Of a stretch of 64,000 nt of DNA, positions 18,540 to 28,520 are shown piece by piece (position 1 is the first letter of the stretch; each line of letters starts with the position of its first letter). The notes below the pieces were generated by a model. It did not search any database. It was not told where the DNA came from and saw nothing but the letters and a program-made list of their open reading frames with translations. The position numbers and the translations under genes were made by a program. Origin of the DNA: Corynebacterium humireducens NBRC 106098 = DSM 45392 (GTDB lineage Bacteria > Actinomycetota > Actinomycetes > Mycobacteriales > Mycobacteriaceae); contig NZ_CP005286.1 in the NCBI RefSeq assembly GCF_000819445.1, positions 2,418,001-2,482,000 of the forward strand. Direction: 5' to 3'.

Positions 18540-20230
18540 TGGAGGTCCTCCTCGGCGGCGCGCTGGACCCACTCCTGGAAGGTCTCCTCCGGTCGGCGCT
18601 GGTCCCGGAAGTGGGTGACCACGCGGGTGACGTAGTCCCCGATGTCGTCGGCGAGCACCTTGTGGCCGCGGAGCTTGCGGCCGAAGTTGGCGTTGAGGCT
18701 CATCGACCCGCCGAGGTGCACCTGGAAGCCCTCGACCCGGTTGCCGTCGGCGTCGGTGACGGTCTGGCCCTTGAAGCCGATGTCCGCGACCTGCGTGCGG
18801 GCACACGAGTTGGGGCAGCCGTTGACGGCGATGCGCACGGGCACGTCGATGTCGCCGACGCGTTCCTCCAGCTCGTCGACCAGGGCCACGGCACGCGACT
18901 TGGTCGTCGCGTGCGCCAGTTTGCAGAACTCCAGGCCGGTGCACGAGATGATGTTGCGGCGCCACTCGCTCGGCTTCGAGTACAGGCCGGTCTCGTCGAG
19001 GGCGGCGGCCAGGGCGGTGAGGTCGGTGCGCTCGACGTCGAGGAAGAGCAGCTCCTTCTCCGAGGTGGTGCGGATGCGCTCGATGCCGAAACGCTCCGCC
19101 ACCTCGGCGATGGCGATGAGCTGCTCACCGGTGGTGTGCCCGACGGTCGGCTTCACGCCCAGGTAGAAGCGGCCGTCCTTCTGCGGGTGGATGCCGATGT
19201 GGTCGCGGTAGCCGGGGTTGGTGGGCTGGCGGGGTCCGTCGATGAGCGGGCGTCCGAGGTACTCCGTCTCGAGGACGTCCCGGAACTTCTCGATCCCCCA
19301 TTCCGCCACGAGGAACTTGAGACGGGCACGATTCCGCAGGCGGCGGTAACCGTAGTCGCGGAAGATCCGGGCGACGCCGGCCCACACGTCCGGCACGTCC
19401 TCCAGCGGGATCCACGCGCCGAGCGACTGCGCGAGCATCGGGTTGGTGGACAGGCCACCGCCGACGAAGCACTCGAAACCCGGGCCGTGCTCGGGGTGGA
19501 CGGAACCGATGAAGGCGACGTCCTGGATCTCGTGGGTGACGTCCTGGCGCGAGTGGCCGGAGATCGCGGACTTGAACTTGCGCGGCAGGTTGTGGAACTC
19601 CGGGTTCGGCAGGTGCTCGCGCTGGATCCGCTCGATCGCCGGGGTGGCGTCGATGATCTCCTCGGCGGCGACCCCCGCGACCGGGGAGCCGAGGATGATG
19701 CGCGGCACGTCACCGCAGCCCAGCAGGGGGCTGAGCCCCACGGAGTCGAGCTTCTCCCAGATCGCCGGGATGTCCTCGATGCGCAGCCAGTGCAGCTGGA
19801 TGTTCTGCCGATCGGTGAAGTCCGCGGTGCTGCGGGCGTAGTCGCGGGAGATCTCCCCCACCGCGCGGAGGCGGGCCGGGGTTACCTGGCCGCCCTCGAA
19901 ACGCACGCGCATCATGAAGTAGCGGTCCTGCAGCTCGGCGTCGGGCAGCTGGCCGGTGAGCTCACCGCCGAGATCCTGGCGGCGCTGCGTGTACAGGCCC
20001 AGCCACTTGAAGCGCGGGGCGAGGTCGTCGGCGGGGATGGAGTCGAAACCCTGCTTCGAGTAGATGTTGACCACCCGGTCGTAGACGGCGAGGATGTCGC
20101 CGTCCTGCTTCACCTCCTCCACGTGGTTGAGCGGCGTGGTGCCGTCGATCCGCCACTGGCCCTCCGGCTTGCGGGCGCGTCTGGGGCGCTCGCGGCGGGG
20201 TGCCTTCTCGATCGTGGTGGTCGTGTCCAT
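18536..20230 (-). CDS. cysI: Ferredoxin-dependent sulfite reductase
   Basis: A 564-residue siroheme/4Fe-4S enzyme that reduces sulfite to sulfide. The C-terminal third has the cluster ligands CTGLEFC and CPNSC in the usual C-x5-C...C-x3-C pattern. Mid-protein segments SDRQNIQLHW-like (TADFTDRQNIQLHWLRI) and GSPVAGVAAEEIIDATP are typical of actinobacterial SirA. The ATG at 20230 has an AGGGAG site at the right distance; the ATG at 20236 would sit directly on it. It is first in the cysI-XH-D-N-Y-Z operon, with electrons probably from ferredoxin reduced by the divergent Fpr2. Confidence 0.96.
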   Translation of the reverse strand: MDTTTTIEKAPRRERPRRARKPEGQWRIDGTTPLNHVEEVKQDGDILAVYDRVVNIYSKQGFDSIPADDLAPRFKWLGLYTQRRQDLGGELTGQLPDAELQDRYFMMRVRFEGGQVTPARLRAVGEISRDYARSTADFTDRQNIQLHWLRIEDIPAIWEKLDSVGLSPLLGCGDVPRIILGSPVAGVAAEEIIDATPAIERIQREHLPNPEFHNLPRKFKSAISGHSRQDVTHEIQDVAFIGSVHPEHGPGFECFVGGGLSTNPMLAQSLGAWIPLEDVPDVWAGVARIFRDYGYRRLRNRARLKFLVAEWGIEKFRDVLETEYLGRPLIDGPRQPTNPGYRDHIGIHPQKDGRFYLGVKPTVGHTTGEQLIAIAEVAERFGIERIRTTSEKELLFLDVERTDLTALAAALDETGLYSKPSEWRRNIISCTGLEFCKLAHATTKSRAVALVDELEERVGDIDVPVRIAVNGCPNSCARTQVADIGFKGQTVTDADGNRVEGFQVHLGGSMSLNANFGRKLRGHKVLADDIGDYVTRVVTHFRDQRRPEETFQEWVQRAAEEDLQ

Positions 20231-20244
20231 GACCATCTCCCTAC

Positions 20245-20260
20245 TGAACTGTTCTGTCTA
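20245..20260 (-). promoter_or_regulatory. McbR-like operator upstream of cysI
   Basis: On the minus strand it reads TAGAC-N6-GTTCA, two bases from the TAGAC-N6-GTCTA consensus in the second half. It lies 15 bp before the cysI start. A similar element, CAGAC-N6-GTTCA, lies at 20332..20347. The 338-bp cysI-fpr2 gap otherwise holds AT-rich promoter-like sequence (20370-20450) and no gene. Confidence 0.55.
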
Positions 20261-20331
20261 TTTCATTCACGTGGATTCGGCGCCGGGCGCCGCCACGGAG
20301 CCCCTGCCGGGGCGTCTGCAGTGGATTAGAG

Positions 20332-20347
20332 CAGACAGATCAGTTCA
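20332..20347 (+). promoter_or_regulatory. Second degenerate McbR-like element in the cysI-fpr2 gap
   Basis: CAGAC-N6-GTTCA, sharing the second-half variant GTTCA with the site next to cysI. It may serve the divergent cysI and fpr2 promoters. It is the weakest of the four elements. Confidence 0.4.
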
Positions 20348-20531
20348 TGGCAATGGTGGAGAGATGTAGATACGTCATGATTTTGGGCAACTTTCCCGAT
20401 CATGGCTGTACGTAGTGTTTATATCCGACATACATTCACTGAATTGAATTGGGGGCGTCGAAGAGCGATGCCCGGACCCTGAATTGAAGTCGCCTTTTCG
20501 CTTGCATTACCGCCCAGGGGTGCTACTTTCA

Positions 20532-20547
20532 CAGACCAGTCAGTCTA
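20532..20547 (+). promoter_or_regulatory. McbR-like operator upstream of fpr2
   Basis: CAGAC-N6-GTCTA, one base from consensus and the same variant as at 12500..12515. It ends 21 bp before the fpr2 ATG, close enough to block transcription start or elongation. Confidence 0.65.
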
Positions 20548-20568
20548 GTGATTTCCCGAAAGGAACCC

Positions 20569-21957
20569 ATGAGCCAGCCCACCCTCCGCATCGCCGTCAT
20601 CGGCGCCGGCCCCGCCGGCATCTACGCCTCCGACCTCCTGGTGAAGAACGCCGCCTCCATCGGCCGTGAGGTCCACGTCGACCTCATCGAGAAGCTGCCC
20701 GCCCCCTTCGGGCTCATCCGCTACGGCGTCGCCCCCGACCACCCGCGCATCAAGGGCATCATCACCTCCCTGCACCGCGTCCTCGACCGCCCCGAGATCC
20801 GCCTGCTCGGCAACATCGAGATCGGCCGCGACGTCACCGTCGAGGAGCTGCGCGAACACTACGACGCCGTCATCTTCGCCACCGGCGCCATCGCCGACCG
20901 CGACCTGGACATCCCGGGCGTCGACGCGCAGGGCTCCTTCGGCGCCGCCGACTTCGTCGGCTTCTACGACGGCAACCCCGAGTTCCCCCGCACCTGGGAC
21001 CTGTCCGCGCAGTCCGTCGCCGTCATCGGCGTGGGCAACGTGGGCCTCGACGTCGCGCGCGTCCTGTCCAAGACCGCCGACGAACTCAACGTCACCGAGA
21101 TCCCCGACAACGTCTACGAGACCCTCCGCACCAACCAGGCCACCGAGGTCCACGTCTTCGGCCGCCGCGGCCCCGCGCAGGCCAAGTTCACCCCGCAGGA
21201 ACTCAAGGAACTCGACCACTCCCCCACCGTCAACGTCGTCGTCGACCCCGAGGACATCGACTACGACGACGCCAGCATCGAGGCCCGCAGCAGCTCCAAG
21301 TCGCAGGACCTCGTGTGCCAGACCCTCGAGGGCTACGCCATCCGCGAACCCAAGGACGCCCCGCACACCCTGCAGATCCACCTCTTCGAGTCTCCCACCG
21401 AGATCCTCACCCGCGACGGCCGTGTCGTCGGCCTGCGCACCGAACGCACCGAACTCGACGGCACCGGCCACGTCCGCGGCACCGGCACCTTCACCGACTG
21501 GCCCGTCCAGGCCGTCTACCGCGCCGTCGGCTACCGCTCCGAGCCGGTGCCGGGCGTGCCCTTCAACCATGTCGAGCATGTGATCCCGAACGACGGCGGC
21601 CACGTCCTCGACCCCGCCGGCACCCCCGTCCCCGGCCTCTACGCCACCGGCTGGATCAAGCGCGGCCCCGTCGGACTCATCGGCAACACCAAGTCCGACG
21701 CCAAGGAGACCACCGACCTCCTGCTCGCCGACGCCGCCGCCGGACTTCTCGACGCCCCCCTCCACCCCGCCGACGCCTTCCTCCAGCTTCTCGACGCCCG
21801 CGGCATCCCCGTCACCACCTGGGAGGGCTGGTACCGGCTCGACGCCGCCGAGCGCGCCCTCGGCGAGGCCTCCGGCGTGGAGGGCAAGGAGCGCCGGAAG
21901 ATCGTCGAATGGGAGGAGATGGTCAGCCACGCACACATCACCCCGGCCTATGTGTGA
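20569..21957 (+). CDS. fpr2: Ferredoxin-NADP(+) reductase, adrenodoxin-reductase type
   Basis: A 462-residue FAD/NADPH flavoprotein of the FprA/adrenodoxin reductase family that passes electrons from NADPH to ferredoxin. The FAD Rossmann motif is IGAGPAGIYASDLL (12-17), followed by KLPAPFGLIRYGVAPDHP. The NADP motif is VIGVGNVGLDVARVL. Near the C terminus is GLYATGWIKRGPVGLIGNTKSDA. The ATG at 20569 has an AAAGGA site; GTG at 20548 would place the start inside the operator. Divergent from cysI, matching the C. glutamicum fpr2 position and its role in sulfite reduction. Confidence 0.94.
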   Translation: MSQPTLRIAVIGAGPAGIYASDLLVKNAASIGREVHVDLIEKLPAPFGLIRYGVAPDHPRIKGIITSLHRVLDRPEIRLLGNIEIGRDVTVEELREHYDAVIFATGAIADRDLDIPGVDAQGSFGAADFVGFYDGNPEFPRTWDLSAQSVAVIGVGNVGLDVARVLSKTADELNVTEIPDNVYETLRTNQATEVHVFGRRGPAQAKFTPQELKELDHSPTVNVVVDPEDIDYDDASIEARSSSKSQDLVCQTLEGYAIREPKDAPHTLQIHLFESPTEILTRDGRVVGLRTERTELDGTGHVRGTGTFTDWPVQAVYRAVGYRSEPVPGVPFNHVEHVIPNDGGHVLDPAGTPVPGLYATGWIKRGPVGLIGNTKSDAKETTDLLLADAAAGLLDAPLHPADAFLQLLDARGIPVTTWEGWYRLDAAERALGEASGVEGKERRKIVEWEEMVSHAHITPAYV

Positions 21958-22183
21958 TTTCTCAGGCTCAGGGCCGGCAGCTGAGACTGGGCAGCGCTAT
22001 GCCACGGGCCATGACACGCCGGGCCGGATAAAAATTCCTGACCCTGAGTCGATCTAACTGCGGTAACGGTCCGGTAGGCGAATTGTTACCGATCAGCAAC
22101 CGTCCAAATTCATACCCACTAATGTGATCACTGTTACTCTCAAGAGTGGAAAGTACAACTGACAATTCTTAAGGAGAAACATC

Positions 22184-22267
22184 ATGCGCGGTAGCGGACT
22201 CATCTGGACCATCGTCGGCATCCTGGCCATCATCGCCCTAGTCATCTGGATCATGTCGGCGATGTAA
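22184..22267 (+). CDS. 27-residue single-helix membrane peptide
   Basis: A very short frame with a strong AAGGAG site 8 bases before ATG. The peptide begins MRGSGL and is then almost wholly hydrophobic (Ile, Leu, Val, Trp, Ala) to its end, forming one membrane-spanning helix. A 14-bp-stem hairpin ends the unit shortly afterwards, so this is a complete mini-transcription unit. Function unknown; small membrane peptides often regulate transporters or respond to envelope stress, but nothing here shows that. The preceding 226 bp after fpr2 contain its promoter region and no other gene. Confidence 0.7.
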   Translation: MRGSGLIWTIVGILAIIALVIWIMSAM

Positions 22268-22297
22268 TTCGCCCAGCATTAACCACCTGACTCCGAG

Positions 22298-22342
22298 GCA
22301 CGTGTCCCCGGACCCTCCACTGGAGGTGCCGGGGACACGTGC
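22298..22342 (+). terminator. Stem-loop after the 27-residue gene
   Basis: GCACGTGTCCCCGG pairs perfectly with CCGGGGACACGTGC around a 17-base loop that itself contains CCTCCA/TGGAGG. No T run follows. It begins 30 bp after the stop. The 22343-22493 stretch beyond it holds no feature I can recognise. Confidence 0.6.
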
Positions 22343-22493
22343 GTTCCGGGGTACTGATGCCCGGGGCGATCCTGGAACCGGTAGTTCTTCGGAGATGCCG
22401 GAAGTCGGATGTGTCTTCAGCTTGGAAGGCTGAGGTTTTGTCGGCCAGCCTCTGATACCGGGAGTATCTGGGCCGCGAGTTAAGCGGAAGCCG

Positions 22494-22511
22494 GCGGGGC
22501 TTCATCCCCGC
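22494..22511 (-). repeat. Hairpin / degenerate repeat at the distal end of the CRISPR array
   Basis: GCGGGG and CCCCGC flank a 6-base loop, 39 bp beyond the last (oldest) repeat. On the plus strand, GGCTTCATCCCCGC resembles the array repeat GGCTCATCCCCGC with one inserted base. It may be a decayed terminal repeat or a transcript end for the leftward precursor RNA. Confidence 0.4.
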
Positions 22512-22549
22512 AGTACAAAACGCCACCGGTTGCCCTGCGGATAAGCTCA

Positions 22550-22705
22550 GGCTCATCCCCGCTGACGCGGGGAGCACGGGTCCGGAGCCTGCCCGACATC
22601 CGCCCCCGGGGGCTCATCCCCGCTGACGCGGGGAGCACCCGGCCAGACCAGAGCCTTCGAACGTGCACTGGGGCTCATCCCCGCTGACGCGGGGAGCACG
22701 CAGTG
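22550..22705 (-). CRISPR. Type I-E CRISPR array, leader-distal segment (3 repeats)
   Basis: Three perfect 28-bp repeats start at 22550, 22611 and 22672, with 33-bp spacers. The first six bases of the third spacer (22700-22705) precede the IS3-family insertion; its remaining 27 bases resume at 23997. These are the oldest spacers, furthest from the leader. Confidence 0.97.
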
Positions 22706-22735
22706 TGGGCTTGCCCGCAAATCGTGGACAAATAG

Positions 22736-23614
22736 TTAAGCGGCTACCAGCGCCGCAGCTGGCTGATCAAGCGATAATTCATAGGCCACCGGACTCAGAA
22801 AGCCGATGGCGGAATGCCGGCGGTAGCGGTTGTAGAAGACCTCGATCCACTCACTGACACCGTCGTAAACCTCCACCCTGGTGGCGAAGGCATGCCGGTA
22901 GAAATACTCGACCTTCAACGTCGCCCAGAACGACTCGGCCATCGCATTATCCCAGCACACCCCGGTCTGACCCATCGACATCCGCACACCGACTTCACGG
23001 GCGGCCTCATCCAGCTGCCAGCTGGTGAACTGGGCACCGCGGTCAGCGTGCAAGATCACCTGCTCCGGGAGGCTGCCACGGGTGGCTCGCGCGTTGTTCA
23101 ACGCTGTGAGCACCAGATCGGTGTCCTGCCTCGGTCCCATCGAATGCCCAATGACCCGACGAGAGTGCCCATCGCGGATAGCACACAGATACACCCAGCC
23201 TTCGCCGCAGCGCAGGTAAGTGAAATCCGTGATCCAGGCGGCGTCGAGACGTCCGTGATCCCAGGTACGCTCACACAGATCCTCGTGCCGGCACTGCGCC
23301 TGTATTTTACGCCCGGGCACCCGAAACGACCTGGTCGACAATCCCTCCAGGCCTTGACGTCGCATGGATCGTGCGACCGTCTTACGGTCCACGTCCACAC
23401 CGGCATCATGCAGGTCAGCGGTGATTCTCGGGGCACCGTAGGTGCCCCGGGAACGGTCATGGAACCAGCGGACCTGCTCATCCAGATCCTGCTGACGCGC
23501 ACGGCGTTTACCAAGAATGTTCCGGCGCTGTGACCAGGCGTAAAACCCGGACCGGGAGACGTCCAGCACGCGTGCCATCATGGTGACCGGGTAGTTCGCC
23601 TTCTCTTGCGCCAT
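22736..23614 (-). CDS. IS3-family transposase OrfB (copy A)
   Basis: A 292-residue rve-type integrase-core transposase subunit. The DDE residues sit in ITDFTYL, HADRGAQFTS and DNAMAESFWATLKVE. An HTH_21-like N terminus (MMARVLDVSRSGFYAW) precedes it. Its start overlaps the orfA stop (TAATG). Production as an OrfAB fusion by frameshifting is usual in the family. Predicted protein identical to copy C. Confidence 0.95.
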   Translation of the reverse strand: MAQEKANYPVTMMARVLDVSRSGFYAWSQRRNILGKRRARQQDLDEQVRWFHDRSRGTYGAPRITADLHDAGVDVDRKTVARSMRRQGLEGLSTRSFRVPGRKIQAQCRHEDLCERTWDHGRLDAAWITDFTYLRCGEGWVYLCAIRDGHSRRVIGHSMGPRQDTDLVLTALNNARATRGSLPEQVILHADRGAQFTSWQLDEAAREVGVRMSMGQTGVCWDNAMAESFWATLKVEYFYRHAFATRVEVYDGVSEWIEVFYNRYRRHSAIGFLSPVAYELSLDQPAAALVAA

Positions 23615-23925
23615 TAGCTCGAACCGTTCCGGTGCTGTTGCTTGGCGGCGAAGAAGGCGCTGGCTTTTCCCAGGAACTCGTTTTCTGCCTTCAGGTCAGC
23701 GACTTCCTTACGTAGCCGGGCGATTTCGGCTGCCGTTTCCTCCGGTGACGGCTGTCCGGTGTCGGTGGAGGTGCGCCGGATGCGTTCTTTTTTGACCCAG
23801 CTACCGAGCAGTTGTTCGCCGAGGTCGAGCTGCTGGGCGACCGCCCGGATCGTTTGTCCGGTATCGAGGACCAGGCTCGCGGCGTCGCGGCGGTACTCCT
23901 CGGTGTATCGGCGTCGTTGTCCCAT
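23614..23925 (-). CDS. IS3-family transposase OrfA (copy A)
   Basis: A 103-residue HTH protein (YTEEYRRDAASLVLDTGQTIRAVAQQL) followed by a leucine-zipper-like coiled coil (EIARLRKEVADLKAENEFL). It binds the element ends and partners OrfB. The 5' region to 23993 carries the element promoter. Confidence 0.94.
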   Translation of the reverse strand: MGQRRRYTEEYRRDAASLVLDTGQTIRAVAQQLDLGEQLLGSWVKKERIRRTSTDTGQPSPEETAAEIARLRKEVADLKAENEFLGKASAFFAAKQQHRNGSS

Positions 23926-23996
23926 GTGAACATCCTTCCGCAGGGCACGGTGGCCCCGCTAGTTTAGGTGTCCACGACAAGAGGGTAACCCCAGTG

Positions 23997-26900
23997 GCCG
24001 GTGGACTCGTCCGAGTGCACCTGGGCTCATCCCCGCTGACGCGGGGAGCACTTCTCCCGCGCCGCGTCGAGCTCCTCCAGCGCCGGCTCATCCCCGCTGA
24101 CGCGGGGAGCACGCAGCCGCACCGCCAACAACAGCGGCGAGGGGCGGCTCATCCCCGCTGACGCGGGGAGCACTGGATGCCGTTCCCGGGCCGATGCCTG
24201 CCCCGGGGCTCATCCCCGCTGACGCGGGGAGCACGCCACTGTGAAGCCAGTCGCGACCGCCGCCATCGGCTCATCCCCGCTGACGCGGGGAGCACCGTTT
24301 CGGGAATGAGCGCGAGACGCCGGGGGCGGGCTCATCCCCGCTGACGCGGGGAGCACGCATGTGTTCCATGAGGCACCCGAGGGGCCTGGGGCTCATCCCC
24401 GCTGACGCGGGGAGCACGTGGAAATCGACAACGCCGAAGGCCTACTCGCCGGCTCATCCCCGCTGACGCGGGGAGCACACGTCGGTAATCCCCCCGGATT
24501 CCTTTTTGATTGGGCTCATCCCCGCTGACGCGGGGAGCACGCGGATGCGGTAGGACTTTCCGAGTCGTAGGTGGGCTCATCCCCGCTGACGCGGGGAGCA
24601 CGGCCGACCGCGATTGCCACCGCAGCCGCATCCCGGCTCATCCCCGCTGACGCGGGGAGCACGCGACCCAGCGGCCACGCTTCTCCGGCGGCTCCGGCTC
24701 ATCCCCGCTGACGCGGGGAGCACTCGCGCAGGTATTGCGCGTTCCCGGCCCCCCACGGCTCATCCCCGCTGACGCGGGGAGCACCGGTCCCAGCACCCCC
24801 GACAACCTCGCCACCGCGGCTCATCCCCGCTGACGCGGGGAGCACCTGTGGGAGCAGTACCCGGAGCTGAGGCCGGAGGGCTCATCCCCGCTGACGCGGG
24901 GAGCACCCGAGTAATTAAGGAGTACTGATATGCCTACAAGGCTCATCCCCGCTGACGCGGGGAGCACATGAGGGGAAATAATGGCGTATACAAAGACCGC
25001 GGCTCATCCCCGCTGACGCGGGGAGCACGGCAAGGAGATCAAGCTGACCGCCCCCGCGGACGGCTCATCCCCGCTGACGCGGGGAGCACCGTCCGAGGCG
25101 GCGCTGGACCTCGGTCGCTCGCGGCTCATCCCCGCTGACGCGGGGAGCACTTGGTACATGGGGAGGATGCCCCCACTCCCGCGGGCTCATCCCCGCTGAC
25201 GCGGGGAGCACAGCCGACGCCAACGGCACCCTCACCATCGAGGGGGCTCATCCCCGCTGACGCGGGGAGCACATCAAGCAGTCCGTGAAAAACGTGGACG
25301 AAGTTGGCTCATCCCCGCTGACGCGGGGAGCACACTAACCGGGAAGTCCGGGAGGGTACGTCTGCGGGCTCATCCCCGCTGACGCGGGGAGCACATCCAG
25401 CCCTACAACGACCACGCTGTTGCGACGGGCTCATCCCCGCTGACGCGGGGAGCACTGCTGTGGCTGCAGCAGGACGCCGCTCAGATCGGGCTCATCCCCG
25501 CTGACGCGGGGAGCACAGGATGTCGATGACGGGGCGGGTGTTGGCTCGGGGCTCATCCCCGCTGACGCGGGGAGCACCATGGTGCAAACGCTGACACAGG
25601 CTCACGCCGACGGCTCATCCCCGCTGACGCGGGGAGCACGCCTCCGCGTCCAGCTGCATCAGAGCCTCCGAGGGCTCATCCCCGCTGACGCGGGGAGCAC
25701 CGGACGATGCGCACGACTCACCGCCGGGTCCTGGGCTCATCCCCGCTGACGCGGGGAGCACCAACCCCCGCAGAGATTGACTACGAGGCCGTAGGGCTCA
25801 TCCCCGCTGACGCGGGGAGCACCTTGTGAAGCGTGCTGAGCGTCGCCAGGGCCAGGGCTCATCCCCGCTGACGCGGGGAGCACCGACTTTCAATCGGTAG
25901 TAACAGTGTGATACTGGGCTCATCCCCGCTGACGCGGGGAGCACTTTTCCAGTCCGTCTCCGATAGCGCGACAGAGCGGCTCATCCCCGCTGACGCGGGG
26001 AGCACAGCGTCGGCGGGCGGCGGCGGAGGAGAAGCGGCGGCTCATCCCCGCTGACGCGGGGAGCACCGCGGACCCCGCTGATATAGCGCTCGTGGATGGG
26101 GCTCATCCCCGCTGACGCGGGGAGCACCTGGAGTCGTCGGCGGGGCGTCGCCTCGGGATTATGGCTCATCCCCGCTGACGCGGGGAGCACGCCGGGGTGT
26201 GCTCGTCACACACCCCATAGGGGGGCTCATCCCCGCTGACGCGGGGAGCACGGGTTGAGGACATACTCCGGCTCCATCGCCGTCGGCTCATCCCCGCTGA
26301 CGCGGGGAGCACTCTACGCGCGCCCGGCTGTGAAGTCGAAGGCTGGGCTCATCCCCGCTGACGCGGGGAGCACTAGCCACGCGCAACAACACGCAGCGCA
26401 ACCACCGGCTCATCCCCGCTGACGCGGGGAGCACGACATGACACCATCAACCAGCCTGGGGACGGTGGGCTCATCCCCGCTGACGCGGGGAGCACGCGGC
26501 TTGGTCAGAGGGTCCGGCAGGTGCCGGGGGCTCATCCCCGCTGACGCGGGGAGCACCGGGACATGGCCGGCCGCCAACGATCCCGCAGCGGCTCATCCCC
26601 GCTGACGCGGGGAGCACTCGTGGCTGTCGACGTCGATGCCGGCCAGCAGGGGCTCATCCCCGCTGACGCGGGGAGCACCCGGTCGGCCACCTGAAGGGGG
26701 ATCTGCTGACGGGCTCATCCCCGCTGACGCGGGGAGCACCGCCGGAAGCATGATCCGCTGCCGGCCTACCAGGGCTCATCCCCGCTGACGCGGGGAGCAC
26801 TTCCTCGACCCCGAGGGGTATATCGACGACGCCGGCTCATCCCCGCTGACGCGGGGAGCACTGAGGTCACGGAGCAGGGTGTCACGTCGGGTGAGGCTCA

Positions 26901-27326
26901 TCCCCGCTGACGCGGGGAGCACCCGCTAGTTTCAGACACTTCGATAGCCTGACACGGCTCATCCCCGCTGACGCGGGGAGCACCCAGTTTTCGCGGGGTT
27001 GGACTGAGGTGGCGCGGGCTCATCCCCGCTGACGCGGGGAGCACCCGGCCTCGATCCACTCATAAATGGTGGACTTCGGCTCATCCCCGCTGACGCGGGG
27101 AGCACGCCTTGTGGATGAGCAGGCCGCGGCGGGTGCGCGGCTCATCCCCGCTGACGCGGGGAGCACCAGCGCCCCGGAATCCACCCGGTCCGCCGCCGCT
27201 GGCTCATCCCCGCTGACGCGGGGAGCACGTGTGCGAGGAGTGCGAGGGCGACATCCTCGAGGGCTCATCCCCGCTGACGCGGGGAGCACCTGAGAACCCC
27301 TTATTGCGAGCTGCTTCAAGTGGGCT
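23997..27326 (-). CRISPR. Type I-E CRISPR array, middle segment (54 repeats plus 4 bp of an interrupted repeat)
   Basis: The segment begins with the last 27 bp of the spacer broken by copy A. I located 54 repeats, the first at 24024 and the last at 27262, at a 61-bp period. Spacers are 33 bp, with a few of 34 (for example 24479-24512) or 35 bp (26128-26162). After spacer 27290-27322, the first four bases of the next repeat (GGCT, 27323-27326) run into the second IS insertion. Confidence 0.97.
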
Positions 27327-27394
27327 TGGGGTTACCCTCTTGTCGTGGACACCTAAACTAGCGGGGCCACCGTGCCCTGCGGAAGGATGTTCAC

Positions 27395-27706
27395 ATGGGA
27401 CAACGACGCCGATACACCGAGGAGTACCGCCGCGACGCCGCGAGCCTGGTCCTCGATACCGGACAAACGATCCGGGCGGTCGCCCAGCAGCTCGACCTCG
27501 GCGAACAACTGCTCGGTAGCTGGGTCAAAAAAGAACGCATCCGGCGCACCTCCACCGACACCGGACAGCCGTCACCGGAGGAAACGGCAGCCGAAATCGC
27601 CCGGCTACGTAAGGAAGTCGCTGACCTGAAGGCAGAAAACGAGTTCCTGGGAAAAGCCAGCGCCTTCTTCGCCGCCAAGCAACAGCACCGGAACGGTTCG
27701 AGCTAA
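27395..27706 (+). CDS. IS3-family transposase OrfA (copy B)
   Basis: A 103-residue HTH/coiled-coil subunit with the same protein sequence as the orfA products of copies A and C. It remains intact although the downstream orfB of this copy is broken. Confidence 0.93.
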   Translation: MGQRRRYTEEYRRDAASLVLDTGQTIRAVAQQLDLGEQLLGSWVKKERIRRTSTDTGQPSPEETAAEIARLRKEVADLKAENEFLGKASAFFAAKQQHRNGSS

Positions 27707-28520
27707 TGGCGCAAGAGAAGGCGAACTACCCGGTCACCATGATGGCACGCGTGCTGGACGTCTCCCGGTCCGGGTTTTACGCCTGGTCACAGCGCCGGAA
27801 CATTCTTGGTAAACGCCGTGCGCGTCAGCAGGATCTGGATGAGCAGGTCCGCTGGTTCCATGACCGTTCCCGGGGCACCTACGGTGCCCCGAGAATCACC
27901 GCTGACCTGCATGATGCCGGTGTGGACGTGGACCGTAAGACGGTCGCACGATCCATGCGACGTCAAGGCCTGGAGGGATTGTCGACCAGGTCGTTTCGGG
28001 TGCCCGGGCGTAAAATACAGGCGCAGTGCCGGCACGAGGATCTGTGTGAGCGTACCTGGGATCACGGACGTCTCGACGCCGCCTGGATCACGGATTTCAC
28101 TTACCTGCGCTGCGGCGAAGGCTGGGTGTATCTGTGTGCTATCCGCGATGGGCACTCTCGTCGGGTCATTGGGCATTCGATGGGACCGAGGCAGGACACC
28201 GATCTGGTGCTCACAGCGTTGAACAACGCGCGAGCCACCCGTGGCAGCCTCCCGGAGCAGGTGATCTTGCACGCTGACCGCGGTGCCCAGTTCACCAGCT
28301 GGCAGCTGGATGAGGCCGCCCGTGAAGTCGGTGTGCGGATGTCGATGGGTCAGACCGGGGTGTGCTGGGATAATGCGATGGCCGAGTCGTTCTGGGCGAC
28401 GTTGAAGGTCGAGTATTTCTACCGGCATGCCTTCGCCACCAGGGTGGAGGTTTGGGGTTACCCTCTTGTCGTGGACACCTAAACTAGCGGGGCCACCGTG
28501 CCCTGCGGAAGGATGTTCAC

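Larger units (their letters stand above)
22706..23993 (-). mobile_element. IS3-family element, copy A (1288 bp), inserted in a spacer
   Basis: The ends are TGGGCTTGCCCGCAAATCG at the left and, as reverse complement, TGGGGTTACCCTCTTGTCG at the right, imperfect inverted repeats sharing TCGTGGACA further in. A 3-bp direct repeat GTG flanks it (22703-22705 and 23994-23996). Taking out element and one GTG restores a 33-bp spacer exactly. It holds intact orfA and orfB transcribed in the same direction as the array. Confidence 0.95.
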
